Origin: Anaerolineaceae bacterium
Lineage (GTDB): Bacteria; Chloroflexota; Anaerolineae; Aggregatilineales; Phototrophicaceae
Direction of reading: 5' to 3'
Assembly: GCA_016124855.1 (NCBI GenBank)
Contig: WGMX01000059.1
Span: forward strand, 35,016 to 99,015
Length of the DNA stretch: 64,000 nt
The notes under the pieces are model-generated. The model worked only from the letters and a program-made list of their open reading frames with translations, was not told the origin of the DNA and did no database searches. Positions 17,764-26,109 of this stretch are shown in pieces. Both the position numbers and the translations under genes were made by a program. Numbering within the stretch: position 1 is the first letter of the stretch; every line of letters begins with the position of its first letter.

Positions 17764-18098
17764 TGCTGCCAGACGTAGAGCAAAATCTGGTTCACGATGA
17801 CCAGAACAATGAAGATTACCGCCCATGTTGGTTGACCTGCAATCACCAGCGCAAGCGCCGCTAGACCGAACATGGCCAACTCCAAAATGGTGCGCGGTAG
17901 ACGTGGCAGCCGACGTGCAGAATTCGGCGCGTTGAATATGCCCCAAATTACAATCGCCACAAGCGGAACACCCAAACCCAAAAGCCAGTGGACAAGTGCG
18001 GAGTCGCCTGTATTAAATCCCCAATAACCGAATGCCACCAACATCAATAATTCCAGTAAGAAAGCCAGCCCGAGATTAAGCGCTTTAAGAACTGCCAT
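17760..18098 (-). CDS. YrdB family (DUF2568) small membrane protein
   Basis: A 112-residue protein made of four hydrophobic helices, with LLELLMLVAFGYWGF in the first and IWGIFNAPNSARRL in the connecting loop. The G-Y-W-G-F and W-G-x-F-x-A-P-x-S-x-R-R-L signatures are those of YrdB/DUF2568 proteins, a family without known function. It is convergent with the DinB gene, and its stop codon lies inside the foot of a REP-like repeat. Nothing else about its role can be read from context. Confidence 0.78.
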   Translation of the reverse strand: MAVLKALNLGLAFLLELLMLVAFGYWGFNTGDSALVHWLLGLGVPLVAIVIWGIFNAPNSARRLPRLPRTILELAMFGLAALALVIAGQPTWAVIFIVLVIVNQILLYVWQQ

Positions 18099-18220
18099 AT
18101 CATTTATCTCCCCATTTGGATGTCGTTCTAAGTGACATTAGCCTATCTCCACCAAAACTTAACACAAGTGTGGTATTGTCATGCCACATATCGGCTCTAT
18201 TCGAATAGGCAAGTATTATC

Positions 18221-19099
18221 GTGGATGCGCCTTCCCTTATAAACCCACCGTTAGCAGCAACCTTGTTGATTTCCTGCCCCGACCGCAAAGGATTGGTGGC
18301 AGCAGTAACCGATTTTATCTCGCGACACAACGGCAATATTTTACAGCTTGACCAGCATGTGGACACGCAGGAAAACGTGTTTTTCATGCGCGTCGAGTGG
18401 GATTTGGAGAACTTCCAAGTCAAGCGCGAGGATATTGCCACACGCTTTGGCGAAATCGCCGCACCTTTCGAGATGACATGGCAGATTCACTTCTCCGACC
18501 AGATTCCGCGGATGGCGATTTTTGTATCGAAGGAATCCCACTGTCTTTATGACATCCTCTACCGTCAGCAATCTGGCGAGTGGAAAGTTGAGATTCCGGT
18601 GATCATCAGCAATCATCCCGATATGGGTGAGCTTGCGGCCAAGTTCGGTATTCCGTACCGTGTTGTGCCGATCAACAAGGACACCAAAGCCGAAGCCGAA
18701 CAAGCTCAGTTGGCACTGCTGGATGAATTTAAGCCTGACCTCATCGTCTTAGCGCGTTATATGCAGATCATTTCGGAGAATTTTGTCAGCCATTATCCCA
18801 ACAGCATCATCAACATTCACCACTCGTTTTTGCCGGCATTCGCCGGAGCTAAACCGTATCATCGGGCGCACGGACGCGGCGTGAAAATCATCGGTGCAAG
18901 CAGTCATTATGTCACTGCTGAATTAGATGCTGGCCCAATCATTGAGCAGGACATCATGCGGGTGAACCACCGTGACTCGGTTGCAGATTTGGTACGCAAG
19001 GGCAAGGACGTGGAGAAGCTGGTTCTCTCGCGGGCGATTCGTTATCACCTGAACCATCAGGTGTTGGTTTATAACAACAAAACGGTCATTTTTGCGTGA
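18221..19099 (+). CDS. purU: formyltetrahydrofolate deformylase
   Basis: A 292-residue enzyme that hydrolyses 10-formyltetrahydrofolate to formate and tetrahydrofolate, balancing one-carbon pools and feeding formate to PurT. Residues about 10-90 form an ACT regulatory domain (LLISCPDRKGLVAAVTDFI); 95-285 form the formyltransferase fold with the folate loop NKDTKAEAEQ and the catalytic set INIHHSFLPAFAGAKPY (Asn, His) and ELDAGPIIEQD (Asp). Length and motifs match PurU, not PurN, because of the ACT domain. The start is GTG; its ribosome-binding site is poor, but an upstream start is not available within the conserved pattern. Confidence 0.95.
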   Translation: MDAPSLINPPLAATLLISCPDRKGLVAAVTDFISRHNGNILQLDQHVDTQENVFFMRVEWDLENFQVKREDIATRFGEIAAPFEMTWQIHFSDQIPRMAIFVSKESHCLYDILYRQQSGEWKVEIPVIISNHPDMGELAAKFGIPYRVVPINKDTKAEAEQAQLALLDEFKPDLIVLARYMQIISENFVSHYPNSIINIHHSFLPAFAGAKPYHRAHGRGVKIIGASSHYVTAELDAGPIIEQDIMRVNHRDSVADLVRKGKDVEKLVLSRAIRYHLNHQVLVYNNKTVIFA

Positions 19100-19103
19100 G
19101 GGA

Positions 19104-19400
19104 TTATACGCCGCGCAGGCGGGCGATGAGGCGTTGAACCATGCTGCGGTCGGCGGCAGGTCTTGGCTGCGGACGCTGCGTCTGTTGGCTTTGTTGGACG
19201 CGGACAAGCTCACGCAGGCGGGATGTTTCGCTAAAGAGGGTCATGCGGTGAACGGTTTCGCCGTTTACGGTGTACCACTCGGCAAACATGTGTACGACCT
19301 GCGCATCGCGCCCGTAAACCTGACGATAGGCGCTCTGAAACGAATCGACAATGTATTGGGGTGTTAGGGTGGTACTATCATGATCGTATTGCATAGCCAC
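19104..19400 (-). CDS. hypothetical protein
   Basis: A 98-residue soluble protein, not recognised. The first 65 residues look like a small alpha/beta fold with a helix pair (PQYIVDSFQSAYRQVYG) and strands (VVHMFAEWYTVNGETVHRMT), and the C-terminal 35 residues are Gln-, Arg- and Pro-rich and probably disordered. It ends four bases from the convergent purU gene. The clear third-position bias and the structured N-terminal half support a real gene, but no homologous family came to mind. Confidence 0.55.
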   Translation of the reverse strand: MAMQYDHDSTTLTPQYIVDSFQSAYRQVYGRDAQVVHMFAEWYTVNGETVHRMTLFSETSRLRELVRVQQSQQTQRPQPRPAADRSMVQRLIARLRGV

Positions 19401-19534
19401 TTCAAATCATCTACTATCCAATATGCCGTACTCGGTTCTGGTCAGAAAACTGGTGTAGCGAACCTCTGAGTCTCATCATAAACCCGTAATGATTATATGA
19501 AACATAAAAATCATATATTTACGTATTTTTCATA

Positions 19535-20524
19535 ATGTCCAGATTTTTCTACCGGCTGAGCTTCGGTTTGCTGCTGCTGTTGGCGGCTTCGGTGATGATT
19601 TGGGTTGGCCTTTGTCGAGGCGGACAAAAGGCTTTTCCGCCTATTCTTTACAGCGAAACCAGCAACCTGCAACTGTTTAGCATGAACATTGGCTGCGCCT
19701 CATTCTGGTCAGGCTGCCGGCGCAGCGAACAGTTTTTATTGGAGGGACTTTATTCGCTGCCGGCTGCTGAATGGTCGCCTAACGGCGATTACATTGCCGT
19801 ACACCTCAACGACGGTTGGATGATTTACCCGACTGACTGCCTGTTGGTCATCAAAACCTGTGAGCCTGTTCCAATTAAACCCGCGCTGCAAGATAACCGC
19901 ATCGCATGGGGGCCGGATGGCACAACCATCGCCTCGTATGCCACCACTAGCAATGTTAGTACGACTATTCAAACGAGCGGCTGCTGGCAGGGAGATAGTC
20001 CTTGTTTAGAGAAGCGGGTTATCCTGAGCGACTTTCATCTGCTGACGGAATTGGCATGGTCAGGTGATGGCAGCCGTATGGCCTTTTCGGATTACGTTCA
20101 AAATGGGTTGGTGTGGCTGGATACGACCTGCTTCGATAAGCCCGAAGGCTGTGGAGCGGATTTGCATATCGTGCCGGTTGGCGATAACCGGATTTCGTGG
20201 CCGTCATTTTCGGCAGATGGTCAGTCGATTTTGTTGATGATGGATACCAGCGGCAATGGGACATCTCAGCAGTTATTTATCGTCGATGTGGAAAGCGGCG
20301 ACAAAGAGCAGATTACCTTTCGCGCGGGAACAGCCGAATATCCTGACTGGTCGAGCGATGAGCGTTACGTTTTGTTTTCGGGGTTTGAGACGGCACACAG
20401 CGGTGATCTGGAATTGTATTTGCTTGATCTTCAACGCGGGATGACGCTGCCGATTATGCGACATGAGGGGCGTGATTTGGCTTTTGCCAGTTGGGGGTAT
20501 TTGCCATATTCGACTAAACCATAA
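19535..20524 (+). CDS. exported beta-propeller (TolB-like) protein
   Basis: A 329-residue protein with an N-terminal hydrophobic segment (about 8-28; signal peptide or anchor) and repeated propeller blades: EWSPNGDYIAVHL, AWGPDGTTIASYA, AWSGDGSRMAFSD, SFSADGQSILLMM and DWSSDERYVLFSG. Several Cys pairs (such as CASFWSGC and CFDKPEGC) may form disulphides outside the cell. It has no enzymatic motif and probably binds a partner at the cell surface. It resembles in plan, but not closely in sequence, the protein at 9778-11571. The ribosome-binding site is weak. Confidence 0.72.
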   Translation: MSRFFYRLSFGLLLLLAASVMIWVGLCRGGQKAFPPILYSETSNLQLFSMNIGCASFWSGCRRSEQFLLEGLYSLPAAEWSPNGDYIAVHLNDGWMIYPTDCLLVIKTCEPVPIKPALQDNRIAWGPDGTTIASYATTSNVSTTIQTSGCWQGDSPCLEKRVILSDFHLLTELAWSGDGSRMAFSDYVQNGLVWLDTTCFDKPEGCGADLHIVPVGDNRISWPSFSADGQSILLMMDTSGNGTSQQLFIVDVESGDKEQITFRAGTAEYPDWSSDERYVLFSGFETAHSGDLELYLLDLQRGMTLPIMRHEGRDLAFASWGYLPYSTKP

Positions 20525-20536
20525 ATAACGTCGAGA

Positions 20537-20601
20537 TTTGCGCCGCCGAGGGCTAAAGCCGCACGGCTAACCACCAGACAAACGCACTAAAGGCGCTTCA
20601 G
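20537..20601. repeat. 65-bp dispersed repeat, copy 1
   Basis: Contains TTTGCGCCGC, GGGCTAAAGCCGC, a variable GCTAA segment, CCAGACAA and CTAAAGGCGCTTC. Related copies lie at 22911-22976 and 45919-45982. All three are intergenic. A small inverted repeat (GGCTAAAGCC) lies in the centre. Confidence 0.7.
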
Positions 20602-20674
20602 GAAAAGATATTTCCCGGTCAATTAGCGTGGGCGGGAAAATGGCGATTTACAAATTGGAGTGGTAATAGGCGAC

Positions 20675-20700
20675 GGACGGCATGTATGCCGTCCCTACGA
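20675..20700. repeat. REP-like hairpin with CTACGA foot (empty form)
   Basis: GGACGGCAT and ATGCCGTCC form a 9-bp stem with a two-base loop, followed by CTACGA. On the minus strand this reads TCGTAG then the hairpin. The same hairpin at 22997-23169 is split by about 130 bases of other repeat sequence. Confidence 0.7.
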
Positions 20701-20935
20701 AAATACGATTGGTCATAGCTGAATTTTAGACCATCGTTTACCACATTAAATCGTAAATAACCATAATCCTCGCCCCTACAAAGCCGGATTTCGGGTTAGG
20801 GGGTACGAATCTTGTAGGCGTTCGAGTACCGGACAAGCCTTTAATGGGATGGACTCTGGTGGGAATAGCCACATCGCATTGAAACCCTATACTGGGTATC
20901 ATCTACGAGATGTTTACCGCAGAAAGGTCAATACG

Positions 20936-22147
20936 ATGAATTGGGATACGGTGTTTGCCGAGCGTACCTCCGAGATGAAGCGCTCTACAGTGCGCGAAAT
21001 CCTCAAACTGACAGCCAAGCCGGAAGTGATTTCCTTTGCTGGCGGGCTGCCCGCGCCCGAATTGTTCCCGGTAGAGCGCATTCGTGAGGCAACCGATACC
21101 ATTTTGGCTGAGCGGGGAACGGAGGTGTTACAGTACAGCACTACCGAAGGTATGCCCGAACTGCGTAAACTGATCGCCAAGCGCCTTTCCAACGACACGC
21201 TCAAGATTAGCCCTGAAAACATCCTGATTACGAGCGGTTCACAGCAGGGCGTGGATATGATCGCGCGAATCTTGCTGGACGAGCGGGACCGCGTAATCGT
21301 TGAAAACCCGACGTATGTGGGCATGTTGACCTCATGGAAGCCGTATCATCTGCACTTTTCAGCCGTGCCGACCGATAACAACGGGATGCAGGTCGAGGGA
21401 ATTGTGCCGCTGCTTAAGGACAAGCATAAGCTTATTTACTCGATTCCGACTTTCCAAAATCCACAGGGTACGACGCTTACCCGTGAACGCCGCGAAAAAT
21501 TGGCCGAAATTTTGGTGGATAACAATTTGTTGTACGTCGAGGATGATCCTTACGGCGAACTGCGTTACAGCGGTGATCCTGTACCCTCGGTGTTACAGAT
21601 CGAAGCGGCGCATCGGGGCGCAACCGATGTGACCGGCAACGTTATTTACTGTGGGACGTTCTCCAAAGTGCTGACACCCGGTTTGCGTATTGGCTGGATC
21701 GCGGCGGCTTTTCCGGTGATCGACAAGTTGGTGCAGGCCAAGCAGGCGACCGATTTGCATACCAGCACGCTCAACCAGTTCATCAGCTACGAAGTGGCGC
21801 GGGACGAAGAATTCCTCAACAACCACATCGCCCATTTGCGCGAAGTTTATCGTCAGCGGCGGGATTTGATGTTGAAGACGATGGAAGACCATTTCCCCGA
21901 AGAAGTGACATGGACGCGGCCTGAAGGCGGTTTGTTCCTGATGGTGACGATGCCCGCCCACTTGAACGCGGCTGAACTGCTGGTGAAGGCGTTGGAGCAA
22001 AACGTGGCTTTCGTGCCGTGCGATGCTTTCTTCATCGGTGACATGGGACACAATACCTTCCGGTTGAACTTCAGCAATGCCCGTCCTGAGATGATTGTCG
22101 AGGGCATTAAGCGGTTGGGTGTGGTGTTGAAGGCGGCGATGCGGTAG
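20936..22147 (+). CDS. PLP-dependent aminotransferase, class I/II (LysN/AAT-like)
   Basis: A 403-residue fold-type I enzyme. Motifs include FAGGLPAPELFPVE (about 29-42), LQYSTTEGMPELRKLIA, ITSGSQQGVDMIARILLDE (105-125), YSIPTFQNPQGTT, YVEDDPYGELRY and the PLP Lys in CGTFSKVLTPGLRIGW. This set is typical of 2-aminoadipate or aromatic/branched-chain aminotransferases related to MocR C-domains. Substrate is not decidable. The ATG at 20936 is preferred (AGAAAGG upstream, conserved N-terminus); a frame opening at 20849 adds 29 unlikely residues. A terminator follows. Confidence 0.9.
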   Translation: MNWDTVFAERTSEMKRSTVREILKLTAKPEVISFAGGLPAPELFPVERIREATDTILAERGTEVLQYSTTEGMPELRKLIAKRLSNDTLKISPENILITSGSQQGVDMIARILLDERDRVIVENPTYVGMLTSWKPYHLHFSAVPTDNNGMQVEGIVPLLKDKHKLIYSIPTFQNPQGTTLTRERREKLAEILVDNNLLYVEDDPYGELRYSGDPVPSVLQIEAAHRGATDVTGNVIYCGTFSKVLTPGLRIGWIAAAFPVIDKLVQAKQATDLHTSTLNQFISYEVARDEEFLNNHIAHLREVYRQRRDLMLKTMEDHFPEEVTWTRPEGGLFLMVTMPAHLNAAELLVKALEQNVAFVPCDAFFIGDMGHNTFRLNFSNARPEMIVEGIKRLGVVLKAAMR

Positions 22148-22180
22148 TCGTCAGTCTCTAGTCACCAGTCGCCAGTCAAA
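22146..22180. repeat. heptamer array AGTCNNN x5
   Basis: Five units of exact 7-bp period begin at 22146, 22153, 22160, 22167 and 22174: AGTCGTC, AGTCTCT, AGTCACC, AGTCGCC, AGTCAAA. It starts at the stop codon of the aminotransferase gene. Confidence 0.7.
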
Positions 22181-22193
22181 TACAAAGGCAGTT

Positions 22194-22221
22194 AGCGGTG
22201 GGGAGTAACTCACCGCTTTTT
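22194..22221 (+). terminator. terminator of the aminotransferase gene
   Basis: Stem AGCGGTG / CACCGCT with a 10-base loop followed by TTTTT, 47 bases after the stop codon. Confidence 0.8.
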
Positions 22222-22468
22222 GATTCACAAAATTCTTCACATTCTTCAATTTCACGAGTGAAGTTTTATGTCGGCGTTGTCGGATGCTCAAGCATCCGCC
22301 TGAGGGAAAAAGGGCGCTGAAGCGCACTCCATTAAGCGAAATATGCGGCACGACAAGCGGTAGCAAAAGCAGCACACGAAATGTTGCAAATGTTGCTGTT
22401 GTTGCAGTTGAGAATGGGTGTTTTTTGTCACATTTACAACAATTGGTTGGGTTGTTAAGGTGCGAAGA

Positions 22469-22512
22469 ACCCCCACCTTAATCCTCCCCCGCAAGCGAGG
22501 GAGGAAACCATC
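22469..22512. repeat. CCCCCACCTTAATC module
   Basis: CCCCCACCTTAATC, then CTCCCCCGCAAGCGAGGGAG (a small hairpin), then GAAACCATCCG. Nearly the same sequence occurs at 58107-58151 inside a composite element. At 22 kb the module stands alone. Confidence 0.65.
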
Positions 22513-22690
22513 CGAGAGTTCCGATTATTAGTGTATAACAGATGGAGATGAAACGGGTTACCATTTGGAAGAACATTTTGAAACTCATTCTTGAGGTTGG
22601 CGTTAACGGTTTTGAGGGAGTGGGGAAAGTGCGATTTGTTGGTGGATGGTTGGAGAAGGGTTTGTCGGGTTAACCGAAAATAAACCTAAG

Positions 22691-22718
22691 CAGTAACAAG
22701 TTGCAAGTTACGAGTTAA
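22691..22718. repeat. heptamer array, four units
   Basis: CAGTAAC, AAGTTGC, AAGTTAC, GAGTTAA: exact 7-bp period with a conserved central AGT. Confidence 0.6.
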
Positions 22719-22763
22719 GAAAAGGCAAAGGCAATTGAACCATAGAGTGAATACAAAACCAAT

Positions 22764-22799
22764 CGCCAAGTTCGCCAAGAGAGAAGAGAAGGCCAAGTC
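22764..22799. repeat. nonamer array, four units
   Basis: CGCCAAGTT, CGCCAAGAG, AGAAGAGAA, GGCCAAGTC: period 9 with a degenerate third unit. A looser purine-rich stretch of similar type lies at 38603-38630. Confidence 0.5.
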
Positions 22800-22910
22800 A
22801 TACTTAATACAGAGACTCAAAGGCTCTGAGGCAGGGAGTGGAAGGTGGAGGGGATCGGGTTTTGCTGTTGAGGGTTAAAAGGGTTGTCCGATAATTCAAA
22901 AGGTTATGGT

Positions 22911-22976
22911 TGGCGCCGCCGCAGGTTAAAACCATGCGCCTAACATCAGACAAGCCTGCTAATGGTGATTTTCTAA
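22911..22976. repeat. 65-bp dispersed repeat, copy 2 (diverged)
   Basis: Aligns with the copies at 20537 and 45919 through GCGCCGC, CATCAGACAAG and CTGCTAA. It is followed, like copy 1, by an AATTGGARTGGTMATAG linker and a GGACGGCAT arm. Confidence 0.6.
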
Positions 22977-22996
22977 TTGGAATGGTCATAGACGAC

Positions 22997-23169
22997 GGAC
23001 GGCATGATGATGTTTTAGAAATGGGACGGAGAAAGAAAAATCATACCCCCAACCCCAACCCTTTCCCCGTAGTAACAGGGCAAGGGAGCAATACGGGAGC
23101 ACACATAGGTGCTCCCCTACGCCGGGTACTCCGTATTAAAGGTTAAATGTCATTATGTCGTCCCTACGA
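22997..23169. repeat. split REP-like element with nested hairpin
   Basis: Left arm GGACGGCATGATGATGTTTT (22997-23016) and right arm ATGTCATTATGTCGTCC (23147-23163) plus CTACGA (23164-23169) form an imperfect inverted repeat (16 of 21 matches over the longer arms). Between them lies a second hairpin, GGGAGCAC/GTGCTCCC at 23095-23116, with its own CTACG foot. Compare the unsplit form at 20675-20700. Confidence 0.65.
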
Positions 23170-23311
23170 AATTCGTTTGAAGAATGATTCATTTGCCGTA
23201 TTAACACAAATTGGATATTGGGGATGAGAACTGTTGTGGCCTCTATTGAGATGGCAAGATATGCAATGAGCCGGTACAATGACGCGCCCACCAAAATAGA
23301 AAGGCTCATCA

Positions 23312-24154
23312 ATGGCTCCCACCGATCAGCAGTTCAAGGACACGGTTATCGGGATGTTTGACCGCGCCGCACCGATTTATGGGCAGGTCGGCACCAAACA
23401 ATTTACCTATTTTGCCAAATTATTGGTTAAACAACTGCCGGTTCCGGTTGGTGGTCGGGCGCTGGATATTGCAGCGGGACGCGGTGCGATTTTATTCGAG
23501 TTAGCGGAAAAAGTCGGTGAAAGTGGTCATGTGTTGGGCATTGATCTCGCGCCGACGATGGTCAGCGAAACGGCGGCTGAGATTGAGCGTCGCGGGCTGA
23601 AGCAGGCTGAGATGTGGTTGATGGATGGGGACGCGATTGATTTTGAAGCTGAAACTTTTGATTTGGCGACCTGCGGATTTGCGCTGCACTTTCTGGATTT
23701 TGAAAATACCTTACCCAAGATATTGAAGGCGCTGAAATCTGGCGGGGTCTTTGCGGCGGCTATCCCTTATACGGCGATGGATGATGATTTGGAACGCTGG
23801 CGCTGGTTGTTTGATTTGACTAAAGCGGTTTTTCCAGCGGATTTCGTGCCGCCAGCGGCGTGGATTGCGCCACGCAAGTTGAGCAAACCGGAACTGGCAT
23901 CCGCCGCTTTGGAGCACGCTGGATTTATCAAGGTACAGACTGAGCAGCATATCGCGACGTTGTATTTCAAAGATGAGGATGATTGGTGGGATTGGGAATG
24001 GTCGCAGGGTTCGCGCTTCTGGCTCGAGGGGATGTCTGGCGAAGGGTTGGAGCGTTTTAAACGGGAGTCGTTTGAGCATTTGCAGGCGATGAAAACGGCG
24101 GAGGGGATTGCGATGAACAATGGAGCGTTGTTTGTGGTGGGGTATAAGGGGTAA
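23312..24154 (+). CDS. class I SAM-dependent methyltransferase
   Basis: A 280-residue Rossmann-fold methyltransferase of the UbiE/MenG-like type. Motif I is ALDIAAGRGAILFELA (about residues 49-64), the acidic end of strand 2 is VLGIDLAPTMV, and motif II/III are FDLATCGFALHFL and LKSGGVFAAAIPY. No metal or nucleic-acid domain is attached. The substrate may be a quinone precursor or another small molecule; not decidable. AAAGG precedes the ATG. It stands alone between a repeat region and the IS110 element. Confidence 0.87.
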   Translation: MAPTDQQFKDTVIGMFDRAAPIYGQVGTKQFTYFAKLLVKQLPVPVGGRALDIAAGRGAILFELAEKVGESGHVLGIDLAPTMVSETAAEIERRGLKQAEMWLMDGDAIDFEAETFDLATCGFALHFLDFENTLPKILKALKSGGVFAAAIPYTAMDDDLERWRWLFDLTKAVFPADFVPPAAWIAPRKLSKPELASAALEHAGFIKVQTEQHIATLYFKDEDDWWDWEWSQGSRFWLEGMSGEGLERFKRESFEHLQAMKTAEGIAMNNGALFVVGYKG

Positions 24155-25423
24155 GAATTTCTACCCCACCCCAACCCACATCAGCAACGTTCGCAGGCTC
24201 ACTCTGCTGATAGCCAAAACACAGGGAGATACCGTCTGAAAAGTCAAGAGGCGAGCTGGAGATCAGCAAAATGAGGATCAAAAGCTCGACCAGACTTGAG
24301 AATGCCATAGGCTAAATGAATGAGCTTACGCATGAGAGCGACAATCACTTGCTTACCCGTCAGACCGCGTTGAGCGAGTTGGTTGGCCCAAGTTGCTAAA
24401 CGAGGATTGCAACGTTTGGCAACAATGGCTGGCATATAGAGTGCCGCCCGCAGGGCAGCTCGCCCCATACGGGAAATGCCGTGGGTGGCTTTGCGTTTAC
24501 CCGACTGGTGCAGACATGGATTGAGACCGACGAAAGCCACGACTTCACCCACATCTTGGAAACGGCTGATATCACCCAACTCAGCCAACAGGTACGAGGC
24601 GGTGAGGTCACCAATACCGGGAATAGAGTCGAGTAAATCGCGCTGGCGTTTGAGATCAGGATAGCGATCAATATGGTCATGAATGAGCTGCAAAGTGTGC
24701 TGGATTTGGCCTTCCAACAGCCTGATTTGGGCTTGCAAATGCTGACTTACCGCTTGCGAACTGTCTTGCACCTCCAAGCGGTTATGGGCGCGCAGTTTTT
24801 CCTGTTTCAAGTCATCCAGATGGCGGATCAAAGCCCGCAGTTCCTTCAGTTCAGGCGGCGGCGGTGTCCACGGATTGGGTTGTTGGGTTCGGCAAAAATC
24901 GGCAATCAAGGCGGCATCCAGCCCATCCGTCTTATTCCGTCGCATCTGGCTCTCGCCATAGGCTTTGATCCGTGCCGGATTCACCACACTCACCTGATAG
25001 TTTCGGCTGTACAAGGTCTCAGCGACCAGATCCCCATAAATACCAGTCGCTTCCAAGCACACCTGTGCCTGCTTCGCACCTTGTTTTTTCAACCACTGGT
25101 GCAACTGGTTGATCCCCGCTTTGCTATTGGCAAACGTCGCTTGCTGCCTCTTACCCGCTTCATTCAACAGACATACGTCAAACTTGTCTTTGGCAATATC
25201 AATTCCCACGATAGCAGTCATGTTCTGGTTCCTTTGAGCGATGTGCAACAGCCTACCTTGTCTATGCAAGCTCGTGGCTTCAGATACCGTTCGGCTTCTT
25301 CACATCAGATGGGCTTGGATGCGCTTTATCTCTCTGGCAAGCTCGTAGCTTTAGGGACTTTCAAGCTGCATCCGCGCCCTTATTCTAAACCCTTCTCTAA
25401 GATACAAGGGACTTTCAAGGCGT
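24155..25423. mobile_element. IS110-family insertion sequence (outer limits)
   Basis: The limits given are the flanking genes; the exact ends cannot be read, because IS110 elements lack clear terminal inverted repeats and target duplications. The long non-coding stretch upstream of the transposase (25222-25423) contains two GGGACTTTCAAG repeats (about 25354 and 25409) and two related AAGCTCGT-x-GCTT segments (25267, 25341); in IS110 elements this side can encode the bridge RNA, but no structure was verified. Confidence 0.55.
24244..25221 (-). CDS. IS110 family transposase (DEDD recombinase)
   Basis: A 325-residue protein, full length for the family. The N-terminal RuvC-like domain has GIDIAKDKFDVCL (first Asp, about residue 7), VCLEATGIYGD (Glu near 60) and RNKTDGLDAALIADF (Asp pair near 100). 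The C-terminal Transposase_20 domain has LLDSIPGIGDLTASYLLAE and FVGLNPCLHQSGKR, ending with the conserved-Ser helix region GISRMGRAALRAALYM. All parts are present, so it may be active. The start at 25221 has AAGGAA seven bases upstream; a frame from 25269 adds 16 unlikely residues. Confidence 0.93.
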   Translation of the reverse strand: MTAIVGIDIAKDKFDVCLLNEAGKRQQATFANSKAGINQLHQWLKKQGAKQAQVCLEATGIYGDLVAETLYSRNYQVSVVNPARIKAYGESQMRRNKTDGLDAALIADFCRTQQPNPWTPPPPELKELRALIRHLDDLKQEKLRAHNRLEVQDSSQAVSQHLQAQIRLLEGQIQHTLQLIHDHIDRYPDLKRQRDLLDSIPGIGDLTASYLLAELGDISRFQDVGEVVAFVGLNPCLHQSGKRKATHGISRMGRAALRAALYMPAIVAKRCNPRLATWANQLAQRGLTGKQVIVALMRKLIHLAYGILKSGRAFDPHFADLQLAS

Positions 25424-25999
25424 TTATTTGGGACGTTGATCGAGAGGGATGTCTTTGAGGAGACGGTTTTGTTGGTCACGGGGGGAAAGCAGCGGTGTGA
25501 CGCCGTTTAGACCCCAATCTAGATTGAGTTCGGGGTCGTTCCAAGCGACGCCGTTTTCGTCCTCACCTTTGCCGTAATAATTGTTGACCATGTAGGTCAG
25601 TGAGGCATCAGTGATGGCGTAGAAACCGTGTGCCACGCCGACCGGAATGAACACACCGAAGTTGTGCTTCTCGCCAATTTCCATGGTGTAAGACACTTTA
25701 TAGGTTTTGGAATTTGGGCGCAGATCGACCATGCCGACGCGTATGACACCACGCGGCACATACCAGTAATCAATCTGGTGATGGTGGTAATGCAGACCGC
25801 GCAGGACACCGGCTTTGCTATCCGAGCGGTTGCACTGGATATTGTCCCAATTCACACGCGGAAACCATTCACGGCGAAAGGTTTCCATAAAGCGTCCGCG
25901 ATCATCCTCATAGGCTTTTATGGTGACCACATACACCCCTTCAATGGTAATGGGGTGTATGGGCAGTAATATCTGGGTGGTATTGTCTTTCATGGTCAT
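25424..25999 (-). CDS. rfbC: dTDP-4-dehydrorhamnose 3,5-epimerase family protein
   Basis: A 191-residue cupin of the RmlC/RfbC family, which epimerises dTDP-4-keto-6-deoxyglucose during dTDP-L-rhamnose synthesis. DDRGRFMETFRREWF, the catalytic-His strand SKAGVLRGLHYHHHQ, FIPVGVAHGFYAITD and NDPELNLDW are family hallmarks. The usual RmlC lysine and Tyr contexts differ slightly (QIDYWYVPRGVIRV), so a relative acting on another NDP-sugar is possible. rmlA, rmlB and rmlD are not adjacent. The start at 25999 (MTMKDN) gives the usual length; ATGs further up are possible. The IS110 element lies directly downstream. Confidence 0.85.
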   Translation of the reverse strand: MTMKDNTTQILLPIHPITIEGVYVVTIKAYEDDRGRFMETFRREWFPRVNWDNIQCNRSDSKAGVLRGLHYHHHQIDYWYVPRGVIRVGMVDLRPNSKTYKVSYTMEIGEKHNFGVFIPVGVAHGFYAITDASLTYMVNNYYGKGEDENGVAWNDPELNLDWGLNGVTPLLSPRDQQNRLLKDIPLDQRPK

Positions 26000-26109
26000 G
26001 TTGAGATTATGCTTTCTGTTGCCCCTCATCAATTGAGGTTGATTGAACCCTGCCGCCCTTGCTGTTACCTAAACAGCGCGCGTCGACAAATTTACGTTTG
26101 TAATGCCGC

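Larger units (their letters stand above)
20525..20935. other. gap with dispersed repeats, no gene
   Basis: No coding sequence is seen. The stretch carries one copy of the 65-bp GGGCTAAAGCC repeat (20537-20601), a linker shared with 22977-22996, a complete REP-like hairpin (20675-20700), and the promoter region of the aminotransferase gene. Confidence 0.7.
22148..23311. other. 1.16-kb gene-free repeat region
   Basis: No plausible gene on either strand. Contents in order: heptamer array, terminator (22194), a perfect hairpin CGGATGCT/AGCATCCG (22279-22296), a CCCCCACCTTAATC module (22469-22512) shared with 58 kb, a second heptamer array (22691), a nonamer array (22764), repeat copy 2 (22911) and a split REP-like element (22997-23169). 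The methyltransferase promoter lies at the right end. Confidence 0.7.

Noticed and set aside
22148..23311. Several 60-80 codon frames in the repeat-rich gap
   Set aside because: They run across repeat modules and have no conserved features.
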